A stretch of 64,000 nucleotides of DNA, from positions 113,192,776 to 113,256,775 of the forward strand of contig CM059188.1 of the NCBI GenBank assembly GCA_030323885.1, read 5' to 3'. Positions 62,616 to 64,000 of this stretch are shown in pieces. The first letter of the stretch is position 1. Every line of letters starts with the position of its first letter. Under the pieces are notes generated by a model. It searched no databases. It was not told the origin of the DNA and saw only the letters and a program-made list of their open reading frames with translations. A program made the translations under genes and the position numbers. The DNA comes from Branchipolynoe longqiensis (taxonomy: Eukaryota; Annelida; Polychaeta; Phyllodocida; Polynoidae).

Positions 62616-62825
62616 CACTATTAGAGGGCAGGTACTGAATGACGTGTGCTACAAATAACGGTAACCATTACTCCCCGGTGTTGCAAATCGTTATGAAGCA
62701 TACTTCTTCTGATTCTTCTCTTTTTAGTTTTTCTTATAACTGGACCATGAACATGAATATCCCCTTACTAGTTCGAGTGGTTTGAGTTATTATGCGTATA
62801 TATATCCTCAGAGCATAGCATTGTA

Positions 62826-63160
62826 GACCGGGCGCGGTGACCGGATCGGTTGAGCGCGGGCCTCGCATGCAGGAGATTGGGAGTTCGGTTCCTGGTTGAG
62901 TCAAACCAATGACTTATAAAATTGATACTTGTCGCTTTCTAGCCAGGCACTCAGCATTAATAGGATAGGGCAAGGACTGGTTAGCTCAGTGTCAGGATAA
63001 TGTGACTGTAATATTGAGTCATGGTGTCGGTTGCCTGATTTCCCAGTGGGGCAGCACTATAAAGTTGCCATGAGCGTGCACTGTCACAAGTCAGTACCTG
63101 TCATGATATGACCGTAGATACTGCCAGGATGTAAAACTCTAACAACCACCCAAACCAACA
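62826..63160 (+). mobile_element. SINE-A copy, full length
   Basis: Head GACCGGGCGCGGTGACCGG, box B GAGTTCGGTTCCTGG, tail GTAAAACTCTAACAACCACC. Confidence 0.9.
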
Positions 63161-63270
63161 TTTATAATCTTTTTATAACGGGAACGTGAACATGAATATC
63201 CCCTTAGTTCGATGCCTCGGGCGGGCATAGTTTGACTTTACTTTGTTCACGATTTGAGTATATACAAATA

Positions 63271-63640
63271 CCCTATAATACTAAGACGGCTCACTCAGCC
63301 TGTATTGTGTAATCAAAATGATCAAACCCACCACTTGGTGCGCTGGCTGTTCTCTTGGTTAAACAGTTGCTATATTATATGTATAAATGTATATATGAAT
63401 GTGAAAGATGTGTGATGATGTCGATGATATTGATGATGCTGATGATGATGTATATTTGTTCATAGCAATTTCATATTGCTGTGTGTTCATACTTACCTAT
63501 CTCATGTATAATATAATTGTATGTGTTTACATGTGAAACCCCAACCAACAGCCGGCTGATCAAACCCACCACAAGGTGGCACTGCAAAATTTACATTACC
63601 ATGGGAGAGATAGGGAGTGAGCCGTCTTAGTATTATAGGG
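63271..63640. mobile_element. MITE M9, 370 bp, perfect 26-bp TIRs
   Basis: The terminal sequence begins CCCTATAATACTAAGACGG and is identical for 26 bp at both ends. The motif GATCAAACCCACCAC occurs inside at 63321 and 63557. No clear TSD. Non-coding. Confidence 0.85.
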
Positions 63641-63895
63641 TCTTTGTTATATATATTCTCACAGCAAAGGACTGGTTATATCCAGAAAACATATATTTAA
63701 AAAAAAAAGTGGAAATCTATTCGGAAATGTCGGTGTATCGGTGAATGTGTAGCAGTTGCTGTGAATTTCCTACCGGATATGCTTTACAATAATATAAGTA
63801 ATATATTGTTATGTTTAACTGGGGAAAGCGCCTGATGAGTATTATAGTTCTGTGTTCTCCTTTTTTATGTGAAACATCACCTACCCCACATTATC

Positions 63896-64000
63896 CAGTA
63901 TAACCCCGTTAAACCAAACTTTAAGGGACCCTAGAAATTTGTTTGGATTAACCGATCATTGGTTTAACCGAGCTTTGGCTTCGACTTTGACTTGGCTTTG
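63896..64000 (+). mobile_element. MITE M7, left part, cut by the window end
   Basis: CAGTATAACCCCGTTAAACC and the following 85 bp parallel 28352-28440 closely (CCTAGAAATTTG, GATCATTGGTTTAACCGAGC). Confidence 0.85.

Noticed and set aside
62826..62900. tRNA genes suggested by box A/box B heads (many positions)
   Set aside because: All continue into the same SINE body and lack an intact acceptor stem; the heads are SINE promoters.

Overview
The window looks like animal (eukaryotic) intergenic DNA made almost entirely of repeats. I found no host gene, rRNA, functional tRNA, CRISPR array or bacterial-type operon that I could support. Three tRNA-headed SINE families, many miniature inverted-repeat elements (MITEs), DIRS, Ty3/Gypsy and LINE remnants, and long tandem arrays point to a lophotrochozoan. 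A mollusc is my best guess, because family SINE-B resembles SINEs I associate with mollusc genomes. That placement is inference from memory, not a database result.

Family names are local to this annotation. SINE-A has over 50 full or partial copies, about 300-340 bp, with a tRNA-like head, a constant body and a tail ending AAAACTCCAACAACCAACC. SINE-B has nine copies, about 330 bp, with head GGGACGTAGCTCAGG and tail TTAAATAAAACAAA. SINE-C has five copies, about 175 bp, with a tRNA-Glu-like head, all in plus orientation. MITE families M1-M9 are defined by terminal inverted repeats (TIRs) and, where visible, target-site duplications (TSDs).

Layout: 0-1.6 kb, antisense degenerate Ty3/Gypsy gag-pro-pol start with PBS and LTR edge. 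1.6-10.4 kb, SINEs, M1, M2 and M3 MITEs and a LINE 3' end. 10.7-13.1 kb, a 2.4 kb minisatellite of 15/30/45-bp units. 13.3-16.9 kb, SINE-A copies, then a 750-bp purine-to-pyrimidine tract. 17.1-19.8 kb, a 5'-truncated DIRS element: RT tail, RNase H, methyltransferase-like domain, tyrosine recombinase and a large inverted repeat. 20-24 kb, SINEs, M1, a LINE RT scrap and a G-rich minisatellite. 24-31 kb, SINEs, M4, a duplicated module holding two different TA-target MITEs, and a LINE fragment that splits a SINE. 33-35 kb, a degraded retroelement. 35.6-37.3 kb, a 49-bp satellite. 38-41 kb, M1, M6, M5 and SINEs. 41.2-43.0 kb, a GC-rich 1.83-kb insertion inside a SINE, with a Gag-like ORF, TATA-like box and an AATAAA hairpin. 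43.7-47.2 kb, M4 and an M3 element whose interior is a roughly 83-copy 10-mer array. 47-57 kb, SINEs, M5, M2 with a nested M3, and microsatellites. 57.3-62.6 kb, a LINE tail followed by about 5 kb of C/A-rich and then G/T-rich arrays. 62.8-64 kb, SINE-A, M9 and the start of M7.

The elements interact by insertion. SINEs are split by MITEs, LINEs and the GC-rich element; MITEs are split by SINEs and other MITEs. This gives a readable relative chronology. All protein-coding remnants belong to transposable elements and nearly all are visibly broken.
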